Origin: Butyrivibrio sp. NC2002
GTDB taxonomy: Bacteria; Bacillota; Clostridia; Lachnospirales; Lachnospiraceae
Direction: 5' to 3'
NCBI RefSeq assembly: GCF_000702265.1
Contig: NZ_JNKZ01000004.1
Coordinates: forward strand, 663,457-727,456
Length of the DNA stretch: 64,000 nt
Positions 26,983-35,598 of this stretch are shown in pieces (positions within the stretch are counted from its first letter, which is position 1; each line of letters opens with the position of its first letter). Under the pieces are notes generated by a model. The model ran no database searches, was not told the DNA's origin, and saw only the letters and a program-made list of their open reading frames with translations. The position numbers and the translations under genes are program-made.

Positions 26983-27011
26983 ATTATAGAACTTTTAGGA
27001 GGCTTTAGCAA
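26983..27011 (-). promoter_or_regulatory. Sigma-A promoter of the exonuclease gene
   Basis: On the minus strand, TTGCTA, a 17-bp spacer and TATAAT; the -10 ends seven bases before the ATG at 26975. Confidence 0.7.
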
Positions 27012-27026
27012 AAATAAAAAAAGTTC

Positions 27027-27055
27027 TTGACATAATGAATTGCACACAATATAAT
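27027..27055 (+). promoter_or_regulatory. Consensus sigma-A promoter of the glutathione peroxidase gene
   Basis: TTGACA (27027-27032), a 17-bp spacer and TATAAT (27050-27055) match consensus fully. Start of transcription is expected near 27062, about 54 nt before the ATG. No PerR-like operator is evident. Confidence 0.9.
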
Positions 27056-27115
27056 TAAATCAAACTTAAAGCCAAATATACAAATGATCACTTTTTTTGA
27101 AAGGAGAATATAACG

Positions 27116-27658
27116 ATGGGATTCTACGATTATTCTGTAAAAGATACAAGCGATAACGATGTGTCAATGAAGCAGTTTGAGGGCAAGGTTGTTCTTGTTG
27201 TTAATACTGCTACAGGATGTGGATTTACACCTCAGTATAAAGATATTGAAGAGATGTATGACAAATACCATGATCAGGGATTCGAGGTTCTTGATATTCC
27301 GTGTAACCAGTTTGCAGGACAGACTCCCGGTACGGATGAAGAGATAAAGGAATTCTGTCAGCTTCACTATAACACCAGATTTCCTCAGATGAAGAAATCA
27401 GATGTCAACGGAGATAATCAGCTTGAGCTCTACAGATATTTAAAGTCTCAGAAGGGATTTGAAGGATTTGGAAAAGGTCCCGCAGCTCTTGCTATGAACG
27501 TAATGCTTAAGAAGATTGACAAGGATTACAAGAACAATCCTGATATCAAGTGGAACTTCACAAAGTTTGCTGTAGACAGACAGGGTAACGTAGTAGCCCG
27601 TTTTGAGCCAACAGCAAAGATGGAAGAGGTAGCAGAGTGCATAGCATCACTGCTGTAA
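27116..27658 (+). CDS. Glutathione peroxidase family protein (Cys type)
   Basis: The 180-residue thiol peroxidase has catalytic Cys35 in NTATGCGFTPQY, Gln in CNQFAGQ, and Trp/Asn in WNFTKF. A further Cys in FCQLHY is the likely resolving residue, which implies thioredoxin rather than glutathione as reductant; a thioredoxin gene lies 2.3 kb away. There is no selenocysteine codon. It is a single-gene unit with a perfect promoter and its own terminator, as expected for a strongly expressed peroxide defence enzyme in an anaerobe. Confidence 0.95.
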   Translation: MGFYDYSVKDTSDNDVSMKQFEGKVVLVVNTATGCGFTPQYKDIEEMYDKYHDQGFEVLDIPCNQFAGQTPGTDEEIKEFCQLHYNTRFPQMKKSDVNGDNQLELYRYLKSQKGFEGFGKGPAALAMNVMLKKIDKDYKNNPDIKWNFTKFAVDRQGNVVARFEPTAKMEEVAECIASLL

Positions 27659-27678
27659 TATGTACATTTATTATACCC

Positions 27679-29112
27679 TTAGAAGCGCGGACCATTTCGT
27701 TTCCGCGCTTCTTTCTTTCTACGGTTTAAGCGCTTCCTTGCTTCTCTGCTTCCGCCGAAGCTGTAGGCACTTATCAAATCGACTATATATATGATCGCAA
27801 TAAGGATAAGAGCAGCTATTATGATAAAGGTAAGTACCTGCTTTATGTTAATGTAGATAACATGACCAAGTGATGAAACATCGGCAGAATTGTTTAGCGC
27901 ATCTGCCTTGGCTGCTACAACATGGCCTTTTCCAACAGGAGTATCATTGTAAAAATAGTTGATCACACAAGCGCCTGACTCAGAATCTGTCTCGTAGGAA
28001 ACAGTTGATGTGGTATCTGATAATGAGGCACTCTGCGGAAGAATAATATAATCGGATTTATTAAATTCAAGTACAGTACCTGAAGGAACAAATATATCGT
28101 TCTCTGATGAGAAGAAGGAGTGATCTTCAGGGATGTAGCTTTTTTCCTCGCTCTTGATATTGACTGTTTTAAAGTTATTGAAGCCATAGTCAAACAAGGT
28201 GACGGTATCTGTAAACTGAGAAGGGGATTCCTCCATGAAAACCACGCAAACAAGTTTCATACCGTCTCTTTCCGCACAGGTTACAAGTGTTTCTCTTGCA
28301 AGATCTGTGTATCCGGTTTTTCCGCCTACTATTCCTGGATATGATATTTCTCCGGATATCAGTTTGTGCTTGTTATTAAGGTAAAAATCATCAGGCTGAC
28401 CGGCACTTGGTTCAAAATGATATCTTGGAGTATTTCCCACGCGGCAAAGAAGCTCATTTGAGAAAAATTTGGATGAAATAAGAGCCAGATCATATACACT
28501 TGTATAGTGGTTTGAATCCTGAAGGCCGTTTGTATTTGCAAAATGAGTATTGGTGCAGCCTAGGGATGCGGCTTTTTTATTCATAAGATCTACAAAAGCA
28601 TCAACTGAACCGCTAACATGCTCAGCTACAGCATTTGCAACTTCATTGGCGGAACCTACCATGATTCCGTAGAGACACTCTTCAAGAGATAAATATTCTC
28701 CTGCATCAATACCGATATTGGATCCGTCTGCAGGAACAGAGCTTATCGCAGAATCGGTAAAGGTAACGGTATCGTCGAGACTTGCATGTTCTACAGCAAG
28801 AAGACAGGTCATGATTTTTGTGGTACTTGCAGGATATAATTCTTCATGGATGTTTTTGGCATAAAGAATGGTTCCTGTATTTATATCCATTAAAATAGCA
28901 GCCTCAGCGCCGATTTCAGGACCCTCAGGCCAGCCCGGTATATCATTACTCTGTATAGGAAGCCCTTTTCTTGTCTCAGGGTCACTTGGAGTATCACTTG
29001 TAGCAAGGCATACGAATCTGTTTCCTGCAAACACCCCCAGAATTATCATAGAAAGCAGGAATAAGAAAAACGGTTTCCTTATTTTGTTGTTAAGCGTTTG
29101 GAAAAAGTTCAT
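27679..29112 (-). CDS. D-alanyl-D-alanine carboxypeptidase (PBP5/DacF type)
   Basis: The 477-residue peptidoglycan D,D-carboxypeptidase has a signal anchor (about 12-38), then a serine penicillin-binding domain with the three active-site motifs STTK (YPASTTKIM), SAN (VGSANEVA) and KTG (VGGKTGYT). A C-terminal domain is followed by an unusual C-terminal membrane helix (about 420-445) and a basic tail, RKRLNRRKKEARKRNGP, where most PBP5 proteins end in an amphipathic helix. The promoter TTGAAA-17-TATCAT on the minus strand overlaps the divergent trmB promoter. Confidence 0.93.
   Translation of the reverse strand: MNFFQTLNNKIRKPFFLFLLSMIILGVFAGNRFVCLATSDTPSDPETRKGLPIQSNDIPGWPEGPEIGAEAAILMDINTGTILYAKNIHEELYPASTTKIMTCLLAVEHASLDDTVTFTDSAISSVPADGSNIGIDAGEYLSLEECLYGIMVGSANEVANAVAEHVSGSVDAFVDLMNKKAASLGCTNTHFANTNGLQDSNHYTSVYDLALISSKFFSNELLCRVGNTPRYHFEPSAGQPDDFYLNNKHKLISGEISYPGIVGGKTGYTDLARETLVTCAERDGMKLVCVVFMEESPSQFTDTVTLFDYGFNNFKTVNIKSEEKSYIPEDHSFFSSENDIFVPSGTVLEFNKSDYIILPQSASLSDTTSTVSYETDSESGACVINYFYNDTPVGKGHVVAAKADALNNSADVSSLGHVIYINIKQVLTFIIIAALILIAIIYIVDLISAYSFGGSREARKRLNRRKKEARKRNGPRF
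27681..27720 (+). terminator. Terminator of the glutathione peroxidase gene
   Basis: The stem AGAAGCGCGGA/TCCGCGCTTCT (27681-27691 with 27702-27712) is followed by TTCTTTCT. It lies inside the 3' end of the opposing carboxypeptidase coding sequence. Confidence 0.8.
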
Positions 29113-29147
29113 AAAAGCCTCTTAAAATAAGTATTTTTGCATATGTT

Positions 29148-29198
29148 ATGATACCTATTTCCGAAAAACTTTTCAATAAGGCCAAGTTGTTGTACAAT
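29148..29198. promoter_or_regulatory. Divergent promoters for the carboxypeptidase and trmB genes
   Basis: On the minus strand, TTGAAA (29176-29171), 17 bp and TATCAT (29153-29148). On the + strand, TTTTCA (29170-29175), 17 bp and TACAAT (29193-29198). The two -35 boxes overlap almost completely, so the promoters probably compete. Confidence 0.6.
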
Positions 29199-29229
29199 TT
29201 AATTATAGTAAATGAAAGGCAGTACATAA

Positions 29230-29868
29230 ATGCGTTTAAGAAACATAAAAGGCGCAAGAGAGAGAATAGCTGACAGCAGCTTCACAATAGATGAACCTCT
29301 TAATTGCAAAGGAAAGTGGAAAGAAATTTTTGGGAATGATAACCCGGTGCGAATAGAGGTTGGAACCGGAAAAGGCAGATTTATAATGGATCTGGCAGAG
29401 GCTAATCCGGATGTGAACTATGTCGGGATCGAGAAATATTCAAGCGTATTACTAAGGGCAATTCAGAAACAGGAAGAGAGAGAACTTACAAATGTAAGAT
29501 TTATCCGAATGGAAGCGGAGATCATTTCCGAGGTTTTTGATAAAGAAGAGGTAGACAGGATATATCTTAACTTTTCAGATCCCTGGCCCAAAGAAAGGCA
29601 TGCTCAGAGAAGACTTACTTCATCAAGTTTTCTTAGAAGATATGATGAGATCCTTAAAAAGGACGGGCAGCTTGAATTCAAAACCGATAATAAAGACTTA
29701 TTTGATTTTTCTTTGATGGAATTAAATACCGCAGGATGGCATGCGGAAGCAGTCACTTTTGATCTTCATAATGACCGGGTCATGAATGAAGGAAACATAA
29801 TGACAGAATATGAGGAACGATTTTCAGCAAAAGGAAATCCGATCTTCAAATATATTATCAAAAGGTAG
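29230..29868 (+). CDS. trmB: tRNA (guanine-N7-)-methyltransferase
   Basis: The 212-residue SAM-dependent enzyme methylates G46 in tRNA variable loops. It has the SAM loop IEVGTGKGRFI, the acidic GIEKY strand end, NFSDPWPKERHAQRRL and the late FKTDN motif, all diagnostic of TrmB, at the usual length. AAAGG lies before the ATG. The thioredoxin gene follows after 49 bp. Confidence 0.96.
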   Translation: MRLRNIKGARERIADSSFTIDEPLNCKGKWKEIFGNDNPVRIEVGTGKGRFIMDLAEANPDVNYVGIEKYSSVLLRAIQKQEERELTNVRFIRMEAEIISEVFDKEEVDRIYLNFSDPWPKERHAQRRLTSSSFLRRYDEILKKDGQLEFKTDNKDLFDFSLMELNTAGWHAEAVTFDLHNDRVMNEGNIMTEYEERFSAKGNPIFKYIIKR

Positions 29869-29917
29869 GGTTGTTACATAATTTTTTAAGCGAAATGATC
29901 GCGGAAAGAGGTGGACA

Positions 29918-30241
29918 ATGGCTGAGTACACATTCACAACAAAGAATTTTGAGGAGGAAGTACTAAACAGTAAGCTCCCTGTTCTGATTGATTTCATGGC
30001 AGACTGGTGTGGCCCTTGCAAGATGATGGCTCCTATGATCGAGGAATTTGCCAAGGAGTATGAAGGGGAACTTAAGGTTGGTCAGATTAATGTTGATGAG
30101 CAGCCTGAAATTGCCCAGAAATACGGCGTTATGTCAATTCCTATGTTCGCATTTATAAAAGACGGCGAGCTTGTTGACTCTGCAGTAGGTGCTCAGAGCA
30201 AGGCAAAAATTCAGGGCATGATCGACAAGGTTCTTGCCTGA
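29918..30241 (+). CDS. trxA: Thioredoxin
   Basis: The 107-residue thioredoxin has the active site WCGPC (Cys31 and Cys34) and the cis-Pro segment SIPMFAF. It is a cytosolic disulfide reductant and a likely electron donor for the peroxidase at 27116. GAGGTGGA precedes the ATG. A strong terminator follows directly. Confidence 0.97.
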   Translation: MAEYTFTTKNFEEEVLNSKLPVLIDFMADWCGPCKMMAPMIEEFAKEYEGELKVGQINVDEQPEIAQKYGVMSIPMFAFIKDGELVDSAVGAQSKAKIQGMIDKVLA

Positions 30242-30266
30242 ACAATTTTATAATTTAAAAAAGACC

Positions 30267-30302
30267 AAAAGTCCGAGGAGCTAAGCTTTTCGGACTTTTT
30301 TT
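30267..30302 (+). terminator. Terminator of the trxA gene
   Basis: AAAAGTCCGA (30267-30276) pairs with TCGGACTTTT (30290-30299), with a smaller inner stem and a T run to 30302. Confidence 0.9.
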
Positions 30303-30310
30303 GTGCGAAG

Positions 30311-30319
30311 TGATATAAT
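30311..30319 (+). promoter_or_regulatory. Extended -10 promoter of the SH3b membrane protein gene
   Basis: TGATATAAT is an extended -10 element about 43 bp before the start codon; no good -35 is visible. Confidence 0.5.
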
Positions 30320-30361
30320 ATTATGATGTTAGGGGAGAGATAGGGAATTGGAGGGAAATCC

Positions 30362-31135
30362 TTGTCAAATAATATTAGAAGTTTCAATGACTACAGAAAA
30401 AAGGTAAACCTTGACAGGCAAAATACTGAGGAGATGGACATTGAGATTCAGGATCCTCTTGATTTTTTAAGTGCCAGTGAAAGAGAAGAATATTATAGAA
30501 CTCAGCATGAGAAGATGGAGAAAGAAAGGGAGAACATCGACAAGGATTCTGATGACTATTTCTTTGACGATGATTTCGAGGTGAAGCTCCCGGAAGATAA
30601 TGATTTAGATAAGAAAGAAAAAGAGCCTGACGATTATAAAGCTGCAGAAACTAAGAAAAAGGCTGAAAAAAAGGCTGATATTAAGTCTGAAAAAAGAATC
30701 CGTAAAAAACCGGAAGACGACAGGGATGATGACTGGTTTGATGAAGATGACTCAAAAAGTACAGGCATAAATCCTTATCTTGTCGTGAGAATTGCTTCTA
30801 TAGCGACCGGAATAATAATACTGCTTCTTTTGGGAATTATTTTTAAAGAGAAAGTCCTTGATAATATTTTTGGGAAGGACCCTGATGAAGTAAAAACGGT
30901 TTCTGTCGGAGAAGTAGAGGGCTATTCTGCAATGGATGACACGGTGGTGACTACGGTTCAGCTAAACCTGCGATCAACACCAAGTACTGCCAGCGACTCT
31001 TTTATCGTGACCAATGTACCTGCCGGAACGGAGCTTAAGAGGGTTGCGCTCAGCGATAACGGCGACTGGGCCCAGGTCGAATACGAGGGTCAACGCCTCT
31101 ACTGTGCGATGAAATATCTTACTGTAAAAGAATAG
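30362..31135 (+). CDS. Single-pass membrane protein with extracellular SH3b domain
   Basis: The 257-residue protein starts with TTG; GGAGGG lies six bases upstream, which makes this start convincing. It has a highly charged cytoplasmic region (about 1-135, Lys/Asp/Glu repeats), one membrane helix (about 140-163) and a C-terminal bacterial SH3 domain outside (about 195-257: LNLRSTPS, VPAGTELKRV, WAQVEYEGQ). The domain suggests binding to peptidoglycan, perhaps linking wall state to a cytoplasmic partner. The family is otherwise unknown. Confidence 0.8.
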   Translation: MSNNIRSFNDYRKKVNLDRQNTEEMDIEIQDPLDFLSASEREEYYRTQHEKMEKERENIDKDSDDYFFDDDFEVKLPEDNDLDKKEKEPDDYKAAETKKKAEKKADIKSEKRIRKKPEDDRDDDWFDEDDSKSTGINPYLVVRIASIATGIIILLLLGIIFKEKVLDNIFGKDPDEVKTVSVGEVEGYSAMDDTVVTTVQLNLRSTPSTASDSFIVTNVPAGTELKRVALSDNGDWAQVEYEGQRLYCAMKYLTVKE

Positions 31136-31140
31136 ATACA

Positions 31141-31590
31141 TTATGAAAATGAATGTAGATAGCTGTAGAATTTATCAAGTGCTTCAGTTAAGTCTTCGCA
31201 GGAATCGGTAAGAGTTTCCACTTTTGCGGAAATGTCCGATGAAGACACTTTATTATCTATAGCCATGCTAAGCCTTAATGCGTTCTCTTCTTCAAGGGAA
31301 CGCATATCCATGTGTACGAGTATGTTCTCATAGAGGGGCTCCACGTATGAAAAAAGGTTTGGATAGCGCTTCCTTACGTAGGAAAGCTCATCCAGAATGA
31401 GCTCTCTTCGTTGAAGCATGAAAAGAGTATAGACAGGTTCGACGATTTCCTTGGGCTCGATTTCCTGAGTGTAGGATTCATCGTTATATTCCTGTCTGGT
31501 GGCAAAGTATTCACAGACCTCCTGGATAAAAGGGCTTACTTTTTTGTCATCATATATTTTTTTTAATTCATTAATATAAGAGTCGTTCAT
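31141..31590 (-). CDS. Hypothetical helical protein
   Basis: This 149-residue protein is mostly alpha-helical and acidic, with no membrane segment and no motif I recognise. I choose the ATG at 31590 (AAGGA ten bases upstream); a longer frame from 31635 has no site and nearly reaches the divergent glutamate racemase start. It converges on the SH3b gene with only five bases between the stops. Confidence 0.65.
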   Translation of the reverse strand: MNDSYINELKKIYDDKKVSPFIQEVCEYFATRQEYNDESYTQEIEPKEIVEPVYTLFMLQRRELILDELSYVRKRYPNLFSYVEPLYENILVHMDMRSLEEENALRLSMAIDNKVSSSDISAKVETLTDSCEDLTEALDKFYSYLHSFS

Positions 31591-31646
31591 TACAGGTTCA
31601 TCCTTTACAAACTTACAATATTTAATATACATCAATGAGGAAGTTT

Positions 31647-32471
31647 ATGAAAATAGGAATTTTAGATTCCGGAATAGGCGGACTGTCAGTGCTTAACGAA
31701 GCATTTCACCTTCTTCCGGGACAGGAATACATATTTTATGCAGATACACAGCATGTTCCCTACGGTCTTAAGACAGAGGAACAGATTCTTTCGTATGTAG
31801 ATGATATCATCAGATTTTTCATAGATAAAAAGGTGGACAGTGTTGTCATTGCCTGTAATACTGCGACAAGTGTTGCAGTAGCAGAGATGAGGAAAAAATA
31901 TCAGCTTCCTATAATAGGAATGGAACCCGCTGTGAAGCCGGCTGTTGAGAATAAAGAGGACGACGATAAAAGAGTTCTGGTTATGGCAACTCCTGTAACA
32001 ATAAGGGAGAAGAAGCTTAAGAATCTTCTAGTCAGAGTTGATAAGGATCACAGCGTAGATCTTCTTGAAATGCCTCAGCTTGTAACCTTTGCCGAGAGAT
32101 GCGAGTACGATACTGAGGAAGTAAGAAAATATTTAACTGACAAATTCAAAGATTTTGATGCGGATAAATATGATGCTCTGGTGCTTGGGTGTACGCACTT
32201 TAACTACTTTAAACCAATGTACAGAGAATTATTGGGCAAAAATATCCACCTGATTGATGGGAATTATGGTACAATACGCCATCTTGGGGATGTGCTTGGC
32301 CTTGAGATATCGGGAGAAGACAAAGAGCTTGTTTTTGATCAACCACAAGATATAGTGGTTGGATATAATACAACATACTACGAGTCCGGAAACGAAATTA
32401 CGGATAACAAGAGTCTTTTAAAAATAGCTTCAATGCTGAGCCGCCTTGAATATGTGCGGAAAATAAAGTGA
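31647..32471 (+). CDS. murI: Glutamate racemase
   Basis: The 274-residue enzyme supplies D-glutamate for peptidoglycan. It begins IGILDSGIGGLSVL and has the two catalytic cysteines in ACNTATS (Cys70) and LGCTHF (Cys182). Two ATG codons fit (31635 and 31647); AGGAAG lies just before the second, and the family N-terminus starts there. The C-terminus continues about 20 residues past the usual end. Confidence 0.95.
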   Translation: MKIGILDSGIGGLSVLNEAFHLLPGQEYIFYADTQHVPYGLKTEEQILSYVDDIIRFFIDKKVDSVVIACNTATSVAVAEMRKKYQLPIIGMEPAVKPAVENKEDDDKRVLVMATPVTIREKKLKNLLVRVDKDHSVDLLEMPQLVTFAERCEYDTEEVRKYLTDKFKDFDADKYDALVLGCTHFNYFKPMYRELLGKNIHLIDGNYGTIRHLGDVLGLEISGEDKELVFDQPQDIVVGYNTTYYESGNEITDNKSLLKIASMLSRLEYVRKIK

Positions 32472-32498
32472 CGATAAATTGTTACTTGATTTATACCA

Positions 32499-32572
32499 TA
32501 TAATGTATTATCATTTAATTGTAGCCACAAGATATAGTTTCTGGTGGCTACTATCTATCTAAAGATATATGT
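32499..32572 (+). promoter_or_regulatory. nrdD promoter with two candidate NrdR boxes
   Basis: TATAAT at 32499-32504 is a -10 candidate. Downstream, CACAAGATATAGTTT (around 32526-32540) agrees with the NrdR box pattern ACAC-A-x-ATAT-A-GTGT at most positions, and a weaker AAGATATA copy follows at 32562-32569, 33 bp on. NrdR sites usually occur as such pairs at ribonucleotide reductase promoters. The first box also lies in the loop of a GTAGCCAC/GTGGCTAC inverted repeat (32521-32552). Confidence 0.5.
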
Positions 32573-32625
32573 GACGTGTGAGGGGCACTTAAATAATAGT
32601 AAGAAGAAAAGAGAGGGGTTATCCA

Positions 32626-34842
32626 GTGAAGATTATCAAGAGAAGCGGTAAAGAAGTTACTTTTGATGGCTCCAAGATTTTGGCTGCCATCGAGAAAGCA
32701 AATAAGGAAGTGACTCCTGACCAGAGCTTATCCATGGAGCAGATTAAAGAAATTGAGGCTCAGGTTGAGGATAAGTGCGGCCTTCTTACAAGAGCTGCAA
32801 ACGTTGAGGAAATTCAGGATATGGTCGAGGACGGCCTTATGAATTCCGGCAAGTTTGAGGTAGCCCGCAAATACATTACATACCGCTATCGCCATGCACT
32901 GGTGCGTAAGTCCAATACCACAGATGAGCAGATCATGTCTCTCATCGAGTGCAGCAACGAAGAAGTAAAACAGGAAAATTCAAATAAGAACCCCACTGTA
33001 AACAGTGTTCAGAGAGACTACATGGCAGGAGAGGTCAGCCGTGATATCACACGCAGATTTCTTCTTCCTGAGGATGTGGTCAAGGCTCATAAGGATGGAA
33101 TAATCCATTTCCACGATTCGGATTATTTTGCTCAGCATATGCACAATTGCTGTCTTGTAAACCTTGAGGATATGCTTCAGAACGGAACTGTTATTTCTGA
33201 GACAATGATCGAACGTCCCAAGAGCTTTTCAACAGCATGTAACATTGCAACACAGGCTATAGCCCAGATTGCAAGCTCTCAGTATGGCGGACAGAGCATC
33301 ACTCTTTCACATCTTGTACCTTTTGTAGATGTCAGCCGTCAGAAATTCAGAAAAGAGGTTCGTCAGGAATTCATCGATGCCAAGATGGATGCAACAGACG
33401 ATCAGATAAATGAGATCGCTGAGATGCGTGTCCGCAAGGAAATTGAGAGAGGTGTTCAGGTCATTCAGTATCAGGTAATAACACTTATGACCACAAACGG
33501 CCAGGCACCCTTCATCACTGTATTTATGTATCTTGACGAAGTACCTGAGGGACAGATAAGAGAAGACCTTGCGCTTGTTATCGAGGAGATGCTCAAGCAG
33601 CGCATAATAGGTGTTAAGAATGAGAAGGGTGTTTACATTACACCTGCATTCCCTAAGCTTATATATGTTCTTGACGAGGACAATATCCACGAGGGAACAC
33701 GTTATTGGTATCTTACACAGCTCGCTGCAAAGTGTACTGCAAAGAGAATGGTTCCGGATTATATTTCTGCAAAGAAGATGAAGGAATACAAATCAGGTGA
33801 TGTATATCCCTGCATGGGATGCAGAAGCTTCCTTACAGTTGATAGCGAAGACGTTAAAGAGGGTCTTTGCAACAAGGGCAATATTGCAAATGCTCAGAAC
33901 TATCATGAAGGCGACCATAAATACTACGGAAGATTCAATCAGGGTGTTGTAACATTAAACCTTGTTGATGCAGCTTGTTCATCCGGCGGAGATGAGGCAA
34001 AGTTCTGGGAGATTATGGAAGAGAGAACAGAGCTTTGTAAGCGTGCTCTTATGTGCAGACACAACAGGCTTCTTGGCACTCCTTCCGATGTAGCTCCTAT
34101 TTTGTGGCAGTTCGGTGCTCTTGCCAGACTTAAGAAGGGCGAGACAATCGATAAGCTCCTTTATGGCAATTATTCAACAATATCACTTGGATATGCCGGA
34201 CTTTGCGAGTGTACCAAGTTCATGAAGGGTGTAACACATACCGATCCTGCAGGAAAAGATTTCGCACTTCGTGTAATGCAGTTTATGAATGATAAATGTG
34301 CTAAATGGAGAGAAGAGACCAACATTTCATTTAGTTTGTACGGAACACCTCTTGAGTCAACAACCTATAAGTTTGCAAGAGCTCTCCAGAAGAGATTTGG
34401 TATTATCGAAGGCGTTACTGATAAAAACTACATAACAAACAGCTATCACGTTCATGTAACCGAGAAGATCGATGCATTTACAAAGCTTAAATTTGAGTCT
34501 GAGTTCCAGGCACTTTCTCCGGGAGGAGCAATAAGCTATGTTGAAGTTCCGAACATGAACAACAACATCGAGGCTGTTCTTGCAGTTATGCAGTACATAT
34601 ATGAGAACATCATGTATGCAGAGCTTAATACTAAGAGCGACTATTGTCAGTGTTGTGGATACAATGGAGAAATTCAAATCGAAACCGACACAGACGGTAA
34701 ACTTATTTGGAAATGCCCTAATTGCGGTAACACCGATCAGAGCAAAATGAATGTCGCAAGACGTACCTGCGGTTACATCGGAACCCAGTATTGGAATCAG
34801 GGTAGAACGCAGGAAATAAAAGAGAGAGTACTTCATCTTTAA
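32626..34842 (+). CDS. nrdD: Anaerobic ribonucleoside-triphosphate reductase (class III)
   Basis: The 738-residue glycyl-radical enzyme makes dNTPs without oxygen. An ATP-cone (about 1-90) opens with IIKRSGKEVTFDGSKI. The barrel carries the active-site cysteines, among them LVNLEDML with CCLVNL. The C-terminus has a zinc-ribbon (CQCCGY, CPNC) and the radical site RTCGYIG with Gly716. The start is GTG, with AGAGGGG eight bases upstream. The radical-generating partner nrdG follows 139 bp later. Candidate NrdR boxes lie upstream. Confidence 0.97.
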   Translation: MKIIKRSGKEVTFDGSKILAAIEKANKEVTPDQSLSMEQIKEIEAQVEDKCGLLTRAANVEEIQDMVEDGLMNSGKFEVARKYITYRYRHALVRKSNTTDEQIMSLIECSNEEVKQENSNKNPTVNSVQRDYMAGEVSRDITRRFLLPEDVVKAHKDGIIHFHDSDYFAQHMHNCCLVNLEDMLQNGTVISETMIERPKSFSTACNIATQAIAQIASSQYGGQSITLSHLVPFVDVSRQKFRKEVRQEFIDAKMDATDDQINEIAEMRVRKEIERGVQVIQYQVITLMTTNGQAPFITVFMYLDEVPEGQIREDLALVIEEMLKQRIIGVKNEKGVYITPAFPKLIYVLDEDNIHEGTRYWYLTQLAAKCTAKRMVPDYISAKKMKEYKSGDVYPCMGCRSFLTVDSEDVKEGLCNKGNIANAQNYHEGDHKYYGRFNQGVVTLNLVDAACSSGGDEAKFWEIMEERTELCKRALMCRHNRLLGTPSDVAPILWQFGALARLKKGETIDKLLYGNYSTISLGYAGLCECTKFMKGVTHTDPAGKDFALRVMQFMNDKCAKWREETNISFSLYGTPLESTTYKFARALQKRFGIIEGVTDKNYITNSYHVHVTEKIDAFTKLKFESEFQALSPGGAISYVEVPNMNNNIEAVLAVMQYIYENIMYAELNTKSDYCQCCGYNGEIQIETDTDGKLIWKCPNCGNTDQSKMNVARRTCGYIGTQYWNQGRTQEIKERVLHL

Positions 34843-34981
34843 TATGGAAATGTGATCTCCGTAGTACTCGGCAAATTAACGGAGATTTCCATGATCGATG
34901 GGAGAAAATGGTATATAAAATGGGGAAAAGGGGCTATCGTAAGGTAGCTCCTTATTTGTACATATAATATGGAGAGAGAAT

Positions 34982-35512
34982 ATGAATTACGGAGAAATAA
35001 AGACAACGGATATAGCTAACGGCACCGGAGTTAGGACTTCACTATTTGTATCTGGATGCACACATCACTGCGAGGAATGTTTTAATGCAGACACATGGGA
35101 TTTTAATTATGGAAAGCCTTTCACAAAAGAAGTGGAAGATGAGATCATAGATTCTCTGCGCCCTGCATACGTTACGGGACTTACTGTCCTTGGTGGAGAA
35201 CCAATGGAAGTAGTAAACCAAAAGGTTGTACGACCTTTTCTTGAGAGAGTAAAGAAGGAACTTCCAAATAAAACAATCTGGATTTATTCAGGTTACACAT
35301 GGGAAGAACTTAATGATGAGAACAATAAAAGATGTCATTCGGAAGATACCGCCGCTATTTTAAACCTGATAGATGTACTTGTGGATGGAGAATTTGTTTT
35401 GTCTCTTAAAGATATCTCTCTTAAATTCAGAGGATCATCCAATCAAAGAATAATACTTGTTCCCGAAACCATCAGAGAAGGTAAGATAGTGCTTTCGGAG
35501 CTGAATCTTTAG
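34982..35512 (+). CDS. nrdG: Anaerobic ribonucleotide reductase activating protein (radical SAM)
   Basis: The 176-residue radical SAM activase generates the glycyl radical on NrdD. The cluster motif is C-THH-C-EE-C (Cys26, 30, 33), followed by LGGEP for SAM binding. Length is typical. GGAGAG precedes the ATG. The gap from nrdD holds two inverted repeats (about 34845-34890 and 34926-34953) without a clear T run, so co-transcription with possible attenuation is likely. Confidence 0.96.
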   Translation: MNYGEIKTTDIANGTGVRTSLFVSGCTHHCEECFNADTWDFNYGKPFTKEVEDEIIDSLRPAYVTGLTVLGGEPMEVVNQKVVRPFLERVKKELPNKTIWIYSGYTWEELNDENNKRCHSEDTAAILNLIDVLVDGEFVLSLKDISLKFRGSSNQRIILVPETIREGKIVLSELNL

Positions 35513-35598
35513 TAATTATAAAATCGCAGATTAAGAGTAAAAGAGGAATATGAAATGCAAAGCTCTGATTTTGAAAAAGAAAAAGCCTATCAGAAAAA

